From Streptomyces cyaneus (GTDB lineage: Bacteria; Actinomycetota; Actinomycetes; Streptomycetales; Streptomycetaceae), in NCBI RefSeq assembly GCF_004028635.1, contig NZ_RQJW01000007.1:434001-498000 (forward strand): a DNA stretch of 64,000 nucleotides, read 5' to 3'. The notes under the pieces are model-generated. The model was not told where the DNA came from, searched no databases, and saw only the letters and a list, made by a program, of their open reading frames with translations. Within the stretch, counting starts at the first letter, position 1, and every line of letters begins with the position of its first letter. A program made the position numbers and the translations under genes. Below are positions 48,441 to 58,935 of the stretch, one piece after another.

Positions 48441-48598
48441 GTTCGCTGATCCTTCGGATTCGCTCGGTGACTCGGGTGACTGGTGTTCCCCCCCCCCGTC
48501 CGTGGCTGCCGCCAGAGACAACACCAAGACTACGCAGACCGGTTCAGGTCCGGATCAGCAGGCAGCGGGGTCAGTGAGGCCCACGAGACCTACGCGGC

Positions 48599-49951
48599 CT
48601 ACCCGATGTCCACCACCCGTGCCCACGCGGGCGGTGAGTCCGGCACGTACTCGGGGTCGTCCTCGTCGTACGGCCGGAAACCGTGCCGCCGGGGGAACAG
48701 CCCCACCACCGTCCGGCACGGCGGTCGCGTGCTCGGCCATGGCGTCTGACCGTCCGTCAGGGCCACGATCACATCGGGCCGGGGCCGCGCCCGCAGCGCC
48801 CTGGCGAACCCCGCGCGCAGATCCGTCCCCCCGCCCCCGACCAGCGCAATCCCCTCGGCACGGCACAGCCGGTGCACGCCCTGGGCCTCCGCGTCGCACG
48901 GCACCACACTGACCAGGTCGCGTCGCCCGCCCACGGCACGGGAGATCGCGGCGACCTCCAGCAGCGCACTGCCGAGTTCGGCGTCGCTGACCGAGCCGGA
49001 GGTGTCGATGACGACGCTGACGCGGGGCGGCGTGCGGCGCAGGCTCGGCAGAACGGCGCCGGGCACCGAGGTCGACCGGCGCGAGGGGCGGCCGTACGTG
49101 TAGTCCTCGCCGGCACCCGGCCCGGAGGCCGCCGAGCGGACCGCCGCGCCCAGCAACTCCCGCCACGGCTGCGGCGGATGGAAGGCCTCCTCCGCCCACC
49201 GCCGCCACCCGTCCGGGGCATGCCCCGGACGCCCGGTGATGCCCTGCGCCACCCGGAACCGGACCGCGTCCCGTTCCTGCGCACTGAGTCCGTGCGCGCC
49301 GTCGGCCCCCAGATCCCACTCCCGCTCCAGCCCGTCGGCACCGCTGCCGCAGTCCAGCCAGGCCAGGTCCTGCATCCGCGGGCCCAGTCGGAACTGGCGC
49401 AGATAGTCCTCCATGAGCTCGCCCTCGGGCAGCATCAAGCTCGCCGGCACTACGGCACCTTCGGGCCGGGCCAGCCCGTCTCCGTACACATCGTCGTTGA
49501 TCTCGCAGTCCGCGGCGATGTTCATCCGCAGCCGCTCCCCCGGCCCGGTCAGCCCGCGCTCACGCGCCACCCGGTCGCCACGCCCGTGATGGTCACGCAG
49601 CAGATGAGACACCTCATGCACCCACACCCCGGCCAACTCCTCCACCGGCGTCCGCTCCACGAAGACCGGCGAGACGTAACAACGCCAGTGCCGGTCCACA
49701 GCCATCGTCGGCACCCGCCGCGACTCCACCACATGCAGCGCAAAGAGCGCGGTGGCCAGGTAGGGACGGACACGGGCGGCGTGCAGCCGGGCGGCGAAGA
49801 GTTTGTCGCGGTTCAGGGGGTGGGGTGGGGGTGGGGGTTGGGGCTGGGGCTGAGGTTGGGGGGTGGGTCGGGGCTGGGTTCGGGGCGTGCGTCGCGGCTG
49901 GGGCTGAGGGGCTTGGGGCGTCCCCGAGGCGGCCGTCCTGGGCGTGCTCAT
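48599..49951 (-). CDS. vWA domain-containing metallopeptidase-like protein (DUF2201 type)
   Basis: 450 residues. The N-terminus is Pro/Gln/Arg-rich (about 45 residues), then a putative metallopeptidase domain with HEVSHLLRDHH (HExxH) and NIAADCEINDD. A vWA domain follows with the MIDAS VVIDTSGSVSDAELGSALL and VGGGGTDLRAG. The ATG at 49951 overlaps the MoxR ATPase stop (ATGA). MoxR-vWA pairs work as ATPase plus metal-dependent adaptor in assembling or remodelling protein complexes. The MIDAS DxSxS...T is complete. Confidence 0.88.
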   Translation of the reverse strand: MSTPRTAASGTPQAPQPQPRRTPRTQPRPTPQPQPQPQPPPPPHPLNRDKLFAARLHAARVRPYLATALFALHVVESRRVPTMAVDRHWRCYVSPVFVERTPVEELAGVWVHEVSHLLRDHHGRGDRVARERGLTGPGERLRMNIAADCEINDDVYGDGLARPEGAVVPASLMLPEGELMEDYLRQFRLGPRMQDLAWLDCGSGADGLEREWDLGADGAHGLSAQERDAVRFRVAQGITGRPGHAPDGWRRWAEEAFHPPQPWRELLGAAVRSAASGPGAGEDYTYGRPSRRSTSVPGAVLPSLRRTPPRVSVVIDTSGSVSDAELGSALLEVAAISRAVGGRRDLVSVVPCDAEAQGVHRLCRAEGIALVGGGGTDLRAGFARALRARPRPDVIVALTDGQTPWPSTRPPCRTVVGLFPRRHGFRPYDEDDPEYVPDSPPAWARVVDIG

Positions 49952-51189
49952 CGGCCCGCCTTCGCGGTGACCGCCGCGGTCCGGGCCGCCGCGTGGTCGG
50001 CTCGCCGGGACAGGGAGACCACTCCGGCGAGCTGCTCGATCGACGGCGGTACGTCCCAGTCCTCCTGACGCAGCGAGGCGAGCGTGGACGCGGGGACGAC
50101 GACCAGGTCGGGTGCCCCGGTCTCCACCGCCCGCACCAGCAGCGCCCACGCCGCATCCCAACGGGACCTCTCCGGGCGCGCCCGCACCGCCTCCACCACC
50201 CCGTCGAGCGCGGCCTGCCGCAGATCCCCCCGCTCGGGCAGCTCGGCACTCGCAGGGTCGGCGAGCAGCACCTCGGGGTCAGGCAGGTCCATCCGGTCCA
50301 CGCTCGCCAGCAGCTCCAGCCCCGGCCCGTCCCCCACCGTGCCCCTGACCAGCAGGGAGAGCACGTCCCGCGAGGAACCGGCGGCGGTCGCGAAGGCGAT
50401 CAGACACTGTGTCATCTCCCAGCTCCGCGGGGAGGGCCACGGCCCGCCCCGACGCGTCTCGCTGCTGGGCAACCGGTGCACGAGACCCGGCCGCCCGGAG
50501 AGCAGCCCGCCCACCGCGCGCCGGGCGAAGTCCACCGCCTCCGGCAGCTTCTCCAGGTCGAGCCGCGGCAGGGTCGCCCGTGGCCAGGTCCCGCCGAGTC
50601 CGCGTACGACGACCTCGTGGTCGTGGGCCCACTGCAGATGCACGAACCGGTTGGCCAGCGGCGCGCTCAGCTCCCAGCCGTCGGCCGCCGAGGCCCGCGG
50701 GTTGGCGGCGGCCACGATCCGCACTCCCGGCGGCAGCCGCAACGCCCCGACCCGCCGCTCCAGCACCAGCCGCAGCAGCGCGGCCTGCACGGCCGGCGGC
50801 GCGGTGGACAACTCGTCCAGGAACAGCAGCCCCCGCCCGGCCTTCACCAGCCGTACGGCCCAGTCCGGCGGGGCCATCGGAACGCCCTGTACCGCGGGGT
50901 CGTCGCCGACGACGGGCAGCCCCGAGAAGTCGGACGGCTCATGCACGCTCGCGATCACCGTGGTCAGCGGGAGGTCGAGGGCGGCGGCGAGCTGCGTCAG
51001 GGCGGCGGTCTTGCCGATCCCCGGCTCACCCCAGAGCAGGACGGGCAGGTCGGCGGCGACGGCCAGGGTGAGGGCCTCCAGCTGTGTGTCGGGGCGGGGT
51101 TCGGTGTCGGTGTCGCGGAGAAGGGTCAACAGGTCGGCGGCTACGTCGAGTTGGGAGGTGGCGGGCTGGTTCTGGGTGCATGTGGGCAT
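49948..51189 (-). CDS. MoxR-family AAA+ ATPase
   Basis: 413 residues. AAA+ core: Walker A WGEPGIGKTAALTQL, Walker B AGRGLLFLDELSTAPPAVQA, sensor 1 RIVAAANPRA, and SAPLANRFVHLQW. The C-terminal region is Ala/Arg-rich and helical, longer than the MoxR lid. Directly coupled (ATGA) to the vWA gene. Starts at ATG 51189, with GGTGAC upstream. Chaperone-like remodelling of a partner protein is expected. Confidence 0.9.
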   Translation of the reverse strand: MPTCTQNQPATSQLDVAADLLTLLRDTDTEPRPDTQLEALTLAVAADLPVLLWGEPGIGKTAALTQLAAALDLPLTTVIASVHEPSDFSGLPVVGDDPAVQGVPMAPPDWAVRLVKAGRGLLFLDELSTAPPAVQAALLRLVLERRVGALRLPPGVRIVAAANPRASAADGWELSAPLANRFVHLQWAHDHEVVVRGLGGTWPRATLPRLDLEKLPEAVDFARRAVGGLLSGRPGLVHRLPSSETRRGGPWPSPRSWEMTQCLIAFATAAGSSRDVLSLLVRGTVGDGPGLELLASVDRMDLPDPEVLLADPASAELPERGDLRQAALDGVVEAVRARPERSRWDAAWALLVRAVETGAPDLVVVPASTLASLRQEDWDVPPSIEQLAGVVSLSRRADHAAARTAAVTAKAGR

Positions 51190-51322
51190 ATGGGGTCACC
51201 TGTGGGTTCGTGATGGATGGGGTAGGGCGGGGCTGAGCTGTGGGCGTGCGTGGATGCGGTGGGGGACGGCGGTCCCCGGGTCACGGCAGGTCGCGGGTCA
51301 GTAAGAGGTCGCCCGGCTCATG

Positions 51323-52795
<1,473 letters not shown>

Positions 52796-53048
52796 CAGCA
52801 CTCACCTTGCGCGGACGGGACCCCCAATCTGGCAACAGAATGAGTCGTCATCGCGGGCGAGCGTAATGCTGCCCGCTTCGAGCCGCCAGCGATTTTCCGC
52901 AGGCGGCGAACCGAACCCACCGAGCTCACCGAACCCACCGGCAACCTTTCCGGCCCCGGCGACCACTGACGCATGGGAGGCTCCCGCCCGGGAGCCCCAC
53001 ACCCGACTCACGTGCTCTGCTTCTGCCGAACCGCGTAAGGACTCACCC

Positions 53049-54023
53049 GTGGCATCTCCTTCCCACCGCCGGCCCCCGGGCAAGCGACACACGGCCCTCG
53101 TCCCCGCCCTAGTGGTGGCGGCCGTCGCACTCGTCGCATCCCTGCTCATGGCCCTCCACCCTGAAGGGGCGACCACGGCGCACGACGCCACGACCGCGCC
53201 CATAGCCGGCAGTGGGTCGACGACTCCACGGACGACGCCGAGCACGAGCCCGAAGCCGAAGCCGAAGCCGTCCAAGCCGTCCGCGTCCAAGGCGTCCCCC
53301 ACCGCATCGACTGCCCGGACCACCTCGCCACGCCCCGCAACCACAGCACCGGAAGGCGGCGCCGCGGCCGGAACCGCGCCCCAACCGGCCTCGGCCTCCG
53401 CGCCGTTGGCAGGCCGGATCCGCCCCAACGTCACCTACGACGGAGTCGCGACCTTCTACGACACCGGAAACGGCAACGGCGCCTGTCTCTACGGCCCGAC
53501 CGACGACGTCATGACCGCGGCGATGAACCACACGGACTACGAGACGTCCAAGGCGTGCGGGGCGTACGTACGCGTCCGCGCGGCGAGCGGCGCCTCCGTC
53601 ACGGTCCGCATCACCAACGAATGCCCGCTCCCCTGCGCTCCCGGCCAACTCGACCTGAGCCCCCAGGCCTTCGCCAAGCTCGCCGTCCCCTCTGCCGGTC
53701 AGATCCCGATCACGTGGAGCCTGCTGAGCCCCAGCACGTCCGACACGATCTCCATCCGCTACAAGACGGGGTCCAGCCGCTACTGGTGCGGCATCCAGGC
53801 GGTGGGGCACCGGAACCCCCTGGCTCGACTCGAGGTCCGCGACGGCAGCGGCTGGCGTCGGCTGCCGCGCGCCGAGTACAACTACTTCCTCTCCGAGCAG
53901 GGGAGTGGATGCGGCGGCGAGATCCGGATCACCGACATCTACGGAGAGACATTGACGGTCGACGGCCTCGCGATCCGGCCGGATGCTCTGCAGCCGACGC
54001 GGCTCCAGTTCGCAGCGCACTGA
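53049..54023 (+). CDS. secreted expansin-like (EXLX1-type) protein
   Basis: 324 residues. Signal/anchor TALVPALVVAAVALVASLLM, then a long Pro/Ser/Thr/Lys linker (TSPKPKPKPSKPSASKASPT). A double-psi barrel domain carries VTYDGVATFYDTGNGNGACL, NHTDYETSKACGAYVRVRA and NECPLPCAPGQLDLSPQAFA, the GH45-like fold of expansins, with the Asp in the QLDLS motif. A CBM63-like second domain follows (IRYKTGSSRYWCGIQAVGHR). Loosens cellulose or peptidoglycan without hydrolysis. GTG 53049 with AAGGA upstream. Confidence 0.87.
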   Translation: MASPSHRRPPGKRHTALVPALVVAAVALVASLLMALHPEGATTAHDATTAPIAGSGSTTPRTTPSTSPKPKPKPSKPSASKASPTASTARTTSPRPATTAPEGGAAAGTAPQPASASAPLAGRIRPNVTYDGVATFYDTGNGNGACLYGPTDDVMTAAMNHTDYETSKACGAYVRVRAASGASVTVRITNECPLPCAPGQLDLSPQAFAKLAVPSAGQIPITWSLLSPSTSDTISIRYKTGSSRYWCGIQAVGHRNPLARLEVRDGSGWRRLPRAEYNYFLSEQGSGCGGEIRITDIYGETLTVDGLAIRPDALQPTRLQFAAH

Positions 54024-54078
54024 CCGCCGGATGAAGGTCGCGCCCCGTCGCCGGCGCCGCGTGACATAGGTTTGGTTC

Positions 54079-54303
54079 ATGGTGACTGCGACTGTCCGGG
54101 AGTGGCACGACGAGGAAGGGTGGGGAGTGCTCGACTCCCCCGAAACCCCCGGCGGTTGCTGGGGTCACTTCTCCGCCATCGAGATGGACGGGTTCGGCAC
54201 ACTGTCCCCCGGACAGAAGGTGGACCTCACATGGGAAGCCCCCGGCTTCCTACAGGACGGGTACGACTACCGCGCTGTGAGCATCGTGCCTCAACCCTCC
54301 TGA
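54079..54303 (+). CDS. small cold-shock-domain-like protein
   Basis: 74 residues. ATVREWHDEEGWGVLDSPET, CWGHFSAIEMDGF and LSPGQKVDLTWEAPGF follow a degenerate cold-shock fold: W-x-G-V/LD in place of KGFGFI, and GHFSAI in place of VFAHYS. A TAGGTT at 54067-54072 lies 6 nt before the ATG, so the mRNA is probably leaderless. Possibly a nucleic-acid-binding stress protein. Confidence 0.82.
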   Translation: MVTATVREWHDEEGWGVLDSPETPGGCWGHFSAIEMDGFGTLSPGQKVDLTWEAPGFLQDGYDYRAVSIVPQPS

Positions 54304-54782
54304 GCACGTGGGAACGTCGGGGTCGTCGACGGAGCACTGGTCGGGACCGCCGGACTGCTCGGCGTACGCGACTCGTCGGTCCGGGGGTTCGCGGTGGGCT
54401 CGGACGTCGCGGACTCGGACGGCACCGTCGGCGTCGGTGATGCCGATCGGGGCGACGACGCCGACGGGGTCGGGATCGCCGACGGGGCGGGCGGCGTCGT
54501 GCGGTTGCTCGCGGGCGGAGGGGCGAGCGGGGGTGCCGGGGACGTCGGGCCCTCCGAGGTCCCCAGCTGGAGCGGCAGCGCGACGAGCACCGCAACCGCG
54601 CAGGTCACACCCGCCCCGATCGCCGTACGCACCAGTCGTCGGCGGGACGCCCTGCGACGGATCGCCCGGTAGCTGCCGGCGGGTGGGGCGAGGTAGTCCG
54701 AGGAGGGGCGGAGGATCACGGCGAGGGGGTCGTCGGGGGACAACTCCGTGCCGTCCGCGTCGTCGTCAAAGCGTGTGGTCAA
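54291..54782 (-). CDS. membrane protein coupled to ECF sigma factor (putative anti-sigma)
   Basis: 163 residues. Cytoplasmic N-terminus (residues 1-50, acidic then RRRASRRRLVR), one TM helix (TAIGAGVTCAVAVLVALPLQ), and an external Pro/Ser/Thr-rich tail (PPAPSAIPTPSASSPRSASP). The TTG start at 54782 has AGGAGA 5 nt upstream and overlaps the sigma factor's 3' end, so it is coupled. No zinc anti-sigma motif (HxxxCxxC) is present. The arrangement suggests a regulator of that sigma, but it is not proven. Confidence 0.7.
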   Translation of the reverse strand: MTTRFDDDADGTELSPDDPLAVILRPSSDYLAPPAGSYRAIRRRASRRRLVRTAIGAGVTCAVAVLVALPLQLGTSEGPTSPAPPLAPPPASNRTTPPAPSAIPTPSASSPRSASPTPTVPSESATSEPTANPRTDESRTPSSPAVPTSAPSTTPTFPRAQEG

Positions 54783-55266
54783 GGCTTCTCCTCAGATGGA
54801 CGCGGAGCAGTTCGCGGGCCGCGTGCAGGTCGGCCTTGACGGTTCCTTCCTTGCGCCCGGTCAGCACGGACACCTCCCGGATCGGCATGTCAGCGTAGTA
54901 GTGGAGGAGGATCGGGGTGCGCAGGCGTTCGGGGAGGGACTGGACCAGCAGGCGTACGGACGGGTCCGCCTGCTCCGTCTGCTCCGCACAGGAGTTGACC
55001 GCCGCCTCCGTCGTGACCCGGCGCATCGCCCGCCGCTCGCGCTCCAGCTTGCGCCAGTGGTCCCGGACCAGGTTCGCCGCCGTGACGTAGAGGAAACCGC
55101 GCGGCTCCTCCACCCGGCTCCAGCGGGCCCAGAGCCGGGTGAAGGCCTCGGAGGCGATCTCGTGGGCCGTCTCGTCGTCGTCGACAAGACGGCGGCACCA
55201 GCCGGCGAGGCGCGGGTAGAGGGCGGCGAACAGCTCGGACGCCGCCTCGTCTCGGGTCCGTTTCAA
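54766..55266 (-). CDS. ECF-type RNA polymerase sigma factor
   Basis: 166 residues. Region 2: YPRLAGWCRRLVDDDETAHE and EAFTRLWARWSRVEEPRGFL followed by YVTAANLVRDHWRKL. Region 4: SLPERLRTPILLHYYADMPI and REVSVLTGRKEGTVKADLHA, the HTH for the -35. Starts at TTG 55266 (GGAGAG upstream); an ATG just upstream is in another frame. Overlaps the next gene by 17 nt at its 3' end. Confidence 0.88.
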   Translation of the reverse strand: MKRTRDEAASELFAALYPRLAGWCRRLVDDDETAHEIASEAFTRLWARWSRVEEPRGFLYVTAANLVRDHWRKLERERRAMRRVTTEAAVNSCAEQTEQADPSVRLLVQSLPERLRTPILLHYYADMPIREVSVLTGRKEGTVKADLHAARELLRVHLRRSLDHTL

Positions 55267-55353
55267 CGCTCTCCATGGTCGTCTCTGGCGGGTGATCGGG
55301 CGAGGTGGTCAGGCGAGCAGGACAGGGGCGTGGCGCTCAGCTCGGCGTAGCGC

Positions 55354-55989
55354 TCAACGCGTCGTAGCGCTCAACTCCGCGAAGACGATCACGTTGTCGC
55401 GGTACTCGTCCCCGTCCCGCGGCCCTCCGCACGTGATCAGCCGCAGCTCCGGGCGGTCTACGTCCCCGTAGACGTCGTCCGCCGGAAAGTCCGCCTTGGC
55501 GACCGTCCGTACCGTACTGACCGCGAACTCCGCCGTCGTGCCGTCCTCTCTGCGCGCCACGATCCGGTCGCCCCGGTGCAGCCGGGCGAGGTGACGGAAC
55601 ACCCCGTCCCCGTAGGCGCCCACCGTGACATGGCCGAGGACGACCGACGGGCCGACCTGACCCGGCGTCGGTGAGTGCCGGTACCAGCCCGCCCGGTCGT
55701 CGGCGGTGATCGGCGGCACCTGCACGGTGCCGTCCGGCGCCAGCCCCAGCCGGATGAGCGGGGTGTCGACGTCGATCGCCGGGATCTGCAGGCGGACCGG
55801 AGCCGAACCGCCCAGCGTGCGCGCCGAGTTCGCGGATGGTGAGGGAGGCGGGCCTTCCTCGGGCGTCTGCGCACCCCTCCTCCTCCGGGAGCCCGCGTCC
55901 GCGCCCTCCTCCGCTCCCTGGCCACCGCAGCCCACCAGCAGCGAGGCCATCGCCGCCGTGGCGAACGCGCGCCTGGACAGCGGCATCAT
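55354..55989 (-). CDS. class F sortase
   Basis: 211 residues. The N-terminus has twin-arginine-like LSRRAFATAAMAS followed by lipobox LLVGC, so it is probably a lipoprotein. The catalytic domain has VRLQIPAIDVDTPLIRLGLA, the catalytic His in VVLGHVTV, the Cys in LRLITCGGPRDGDEYRDNVI, and the Arg two turns later. This is the short actinobacterial class F form. ATG 55989 overlaps the stop of the preceding gene (ATGA). It attaches or crosslinks surface proteins. Confidence 0.88.
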   Translation of the reverse strand: MMPLSRRAFATAAMASLLVGCGGQGAEEGADAGSRRRRGAQTPEEGPPPSPSANSARTLGGSAPVRLQIPAIDVDTPLIRLGLAPDGTVQVPPITADDRAGWYRHSPTPGQVGPSVVLGHVTVGAYGDGVFRHLARLHRGDRIVARREDGTTAEFAVSTVRTVAKADFPADDVYGDVDRPELRLITCGGPRDGDEYRDNVIVFAELSATTR

Positions 55990-56405
55990 GCGCCGTTCGT
56001 CCGCCGACGCCTTACCACGAAGGCCGTCGCGCCTCCGGCGACGAGTACGGCGGCGGCTCCCCCGCCGATCAGCCCGCCCCGTTCGGTCCCGGAATCCGAA
56101 GTCGGCGCCGTGACTCCGGTGTCGGGCGCCCCCGACGGTACGACGGAGACCTGGCCGCCGTCCGGCGCGCGGGTCGGCTCGGCCGACGGCGCCGAGGGGG
56201 CGGGGGTCGCTTCCCGGGGCGGCTCGGTGCTCGGCGCGGTGGTCGGTTCGGCGGCGCTGGGCGTCGGGACGGCCGTCGCCGAGGGGACGGTGGCCGTCGG
56301 GCTGGGGACCGAGGTCGGGGACGTGCTGTCGGCGAACGCGGGCGTGATGCCCGCCAGCAGGGCCGTGCAGGTAAGTGCCATGGCGCTGAGGACGGTTCGG
56401 CGCAT
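55986..56405 (-). CDS. secreted protein with C-terminal sorting-signal-like tail (likely sortase substrate)
   Basis: 139 residues. Signal peptide (MRRTVLSAMALTCTALLAGI ... PAFADS), a Pro/Ser/Thr/Ala-rich stalk, then PDTG near residue 93, a TM helix (LIGGGAAAVLVAGGATAFVV) and RRRR at the end: the order motif-helix-positive tail of a sortase sorting signal. It is immediately upstream of the class F sortase with an ATGA overlap, which supports enzyme-substrate pairing. The PDTG is a shortened form of LPxTG. ATG 56405. Confidence 0.8.
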   Translation of the reverse strand: MRRTVLSAMALTCTALLAGITPAFADSTSPTSVPSPTATVPSATAVPTPSAAEPTTAPSTEPPREATPAPSAPSAEPTRAPDGGQVSVVPSGAPDTGVTAPTSDSGTERGGLIGGGAAAVLVAGGATAFVVRRRRTNGA

Positions 56406-56627
56406 TGAGTCGCTCTCTCTTTCGTCGGACCGGCCGGTACTGCCGTACGCGGCGGGCTGGGTGACGGTCGAGCAGAGAGACGACGCGGCAGCGAAGCGGG
56501 TTGTAAAGAGAAGGCAAAGTCGTACGAGCGGCCCAGTCGGGTCCCAGTCAGGCCCGGTCGGGCCCAGTCGGCCCCAAGTCAGACTCCAGCCGTTCATGGT
56601 CATGAACCTGAATCACGTACACATCTA

Positions 56628-56683
56628 TTGACGCGTATGCGACAGGCCCTTACGGTCCCGAAAAGCATAGAGAAAGCGCTTTC
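56628..56683 (+). promoter_or_regulatory. promoter and LacI-type operator of the pectate lyase gene
   Basis: TTGACG (56628-56633), exactly 17 nt, TACGGT (56651-56656): a good sigma-70-type promoter. The palindrome gaaagcgctttc (56672-56683) lies at about +10 to +22, where a LacI-family repressor would block transcription. The gap from 56406 to here also holds G/C-rich direct repeats of gtcgggcccagtc type at 56524-56575. Confidence 0.68.
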
Positions 56684-56716
56684 CCTGTCTGCCCCAAACA
56701 GAAAGGGTTCAGCCCC

Positions 56717-58315
56717 ATGCACCCGCACCCCAGCCCGGTCAGACGCATCACCCCCGCCCTGGCCTCCACCGCCCTCCTCGCCACCACCCTCGTCGCGCTC
56801 ACCGGCACCACCGCCGAGGCCGCCACCACCCGCTACGAGGCCGAGAGCTCCCCGGCGATCTGCACCGGCACCGTCGACTCCGACTGGGCCGGCTACTCCG
56901 GCACCGGGTTTTGCAACGGCGCCAACTCCACCGGCGGCCATGCCCAGTTCACCGTGAACGCCCCCGCAGCAGGCACGGCGACGCTCAACGTCCGCTTCGC
57001 CAACGGCACCACCACCGCCCGCCCCGCCTCCCTGGTCGTCAACGGGACCACCGTGCAGACACCGTCCTTCGAAGGCACCGGCGCGTGGACGACCTGGACG
57101 ACGAAGACGTTCACCGTCCCCGTCAACGCCGGCAGCAACACCATCCGCCTCAACCCGACCACCTCCGCCGGCCTGCCCAACGTCGACTACCTGGACGTCG
57201 AGACCAGCGGCAGCACCCCCGCGCCGACGGGCCCCGTCCTGTACGTGGCGCCGAACGGCACCGACGGCGCGGCCGGCACCGAGTCGGCGCCCACCACGCT
57301 CACCTCGGCGATCAGCCGTATCTCCGCGGGCGGCACGATCTATGTGCGGGGAGGGACGTACAACTACTCCTCGACGGTCACCATCCCGGCGGGCAACAAC
57401 GGCACGTCCAGTGCCCGGACGAAGCTGTCCGCCTATGCCGGCGAGAAGCCGGTGCTGAACTTCTCGGCGCAGAGCGAGAGTTCGTCCAACCGCGGGCTGC
57501 AGGTGATGGGGTCGTACTGGCACGTCAACGGCATCGTCGTCGAGCGGGCCGGGGACAACGGCATCTACGTCGGCGGCAGCAACAACGTCATCGAGCGCAC
57601 GGTGACGCGCTTCAACCGTGACACGGGACTGCAGCTCGGGCGGATCGCCTCCACCACCCCCAAGGAGCAGTGGCCGTCCAACAACCTCATCCTGAGCGCC
57701 GAGTCGCACGACAACGCCGACTCCGACGGCGAGGACGCCGACGGCTTCGCCGCGAAGCTCACCACCGGCACCGGGAACGTCTTCCGCTACGCCGTGGCCC
57801 ACAACAACATCGACGACGGCTGGGACCTCTACACCAAGTCCGACACCGGCGCCATCGGCCCGGTGACCATCGAGGACTCCCTCGCGTACAACAACGGCAC
57901 CCTCAGCGACGGCTCCCAGGCCGGAAACGGCGACCGCAACGGCTACAAGCTCGGCGGCGAGGACATCCCCGTCAACCACGTCGTCAAGCGCAGCATCGCC
58001 TACAAGAACGGCAAGCACGGGTTCACCTACAACAGCAACCCGGGATCGATGACCGTCTCGAACAATGTGAGCATCGACAACACCGAACGCAACTTCAACT
58101 TCGACGCCGGCACGTCCGTGTTCCGGGGCGACACCTCGTGCCGCAGCGGCAGCGGCACGAACGACCGGATCATCGGCGACTCCGACAGCTCGAACCAGTT
58201 CTGGTCGGGCACGAACGGCTCCCGGTGCTCGTCCTACAGCGGCGCCCTGGGCTGGTCCTTCGCCTCGGACGGACGGCTCGTCGTGACCTTCGGCGGGACC
58301 CAGGTCACACCGTGA
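56717..58315 (+). CDS. secreted PL9-type pectate lyase with N-terminal CBM35-like domain
   Basis: 532 residues. Signal peptide 1-35 (LASTALLATTLVALTGTTAE). A CBM35-like beta-sandwich follows (TTRYEAESSPAICTGTVDSD, GAWTTWTTKTFTVPVNAGSN), then a right-handed parallel beta-helix of the PL9 kind. It shows YVAPNGTDGAAGTESAPTTL, ERAGDNGIYVGGSNNVIERT, and the calcium/catalytic region SDGEDADGFAAKLTTGTGNV followed by NNIDDGWDLYTKSD (family motif DGxxADGFAAKL). It cleaves polygalacturonate by beta-elimination. ATG 56717 behind a promoter with LacI-type operator. Confidence 0.9.
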   Translation: MHPHPSPVRRITPALASTALLATTLVALTGTTAEAATTRYEAESSPAICTGTVDSDWAGYSGTGFCNGANSTGGHAQFTVNAPAAGTATLNVRFANGTTTARPASLVVNGTTVQTPSFEGTGAWTTWTTKTFTVPVNAGSNTIRLNPTTSAGLPNVDYLDVETSGSTPAPTGPVLYVAPNGTDGAAGTESAPTTLTSAISRISAGGTIYVRGGTYNYSSTVTIPAGNNGTSSARTKLSAYAGEKPVLNFSAQSESSSNRGLQVMGSYWHVNGIVVERAGDNGIYVGGSNNVIERTVTRFNRDTGLQLGRIASTTPKEQWPSNNLILSAESHDNADSDGEDADGFAAKLTTGTGNVFRYAVAHNNIDDGWDLYTKSDTGAIGPVTIEDSLAYNNGTLSDGSQAGNGDRNGYKLGGEDIPVNHVVKRSIAYKNGKHGFTYNSNPGSMTVSNNVSIDNTERNFNFDAGTSVFRGDTSCRSGSGTNDRIIGDSDSSNQFWSGTNGSRCSSYSGALGWSFASDGRLVVTFGGTQVTP

Positions 58316-58359
58316 CCGGCGGGTGAGTCGGCCGCGGGCGGAATACGTACCATGAGGGC

Positions 58360-58827
58360 GTGACAGCCCGTGCACAGCAGCACCGTGCGCTGCGGCTCCC
58401 GATGCCGGGGCCGTGGCGCATGCTTCTGGTGCTCGGGCTGCTCGCCGGATTGTTCGGGATGCATGCGCTCGGGCCCGGCCACGCGGTCGCGGTCTCCTCT
58501 CATCCCGCACCGCATCACCCGCATACGCGCGCGTTGAGCGCCTCCATGAGCGCCCACATGTCGGCCACGTCGGCCATGAAGGCCACGGCAACCATGACCG
58601 ACGAATCCGTCTGTCACAGTGCCGATTCCGGTGGCGGGCATGCCCAGCACGCCGATCCGACCTGCGCCTCCGGTGCCGTCGGTGCGGGTCCCGCGCTTCC
58701 GGCCCCGTTGGCCGATCCGTTCGGAACCGCTGTCGCGGGCGACCTCGACGGCCGTTCCGTGGCCGCCGCCCCCGAGGGCGGCCGCGCGCCTCCCTCACTG
58801 GCCGAACTGCAGATCCTGCGGACCTAG
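58360..58827 (+). CDS. DUF6153-family protein
   Basis: 155 residues. N-terminal hydrophobic helix (RMLLVLGLLAGLFGMHALGP), His/Met-rich middle (SHPAPHHPHTRALSASMSAH) with MSATSAMKATATMT, and Cys-containing C-terminus (VCHSADSGGG, HADPTCASG). Matches DUF6153 proteins that precede DUF305 genes in actinomycetes, where the His/Met content suggests copper binding. GTG 58360; DUF305 follows 108 nt downstream, likely one operon. Confidence 0.8.
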   Translation: MTARAQQHRALRLPMPGPWRMLLVLGLLAGLFGMHALGPGHAVAVSSHPAPHHPHTRALSASMSAHMSATSAMKATATMTDESVCHSADSGGGHAQHADPTCASGAVGAGPALPAPLADPFGTAVAGDLDGRSVAAAPEGGRAPPSLAELQILRT

Positions 58828-58935
58828 GACAAGGCCGAGCCGTCCCCCCTCAACGCTGGGGCGTACGGCACTCAGCCATGCCCATGCCGCGCCCCGAGGG
58901 CGCAGCACCTCACGTACGTCGCAGGAGTTCTCAGC

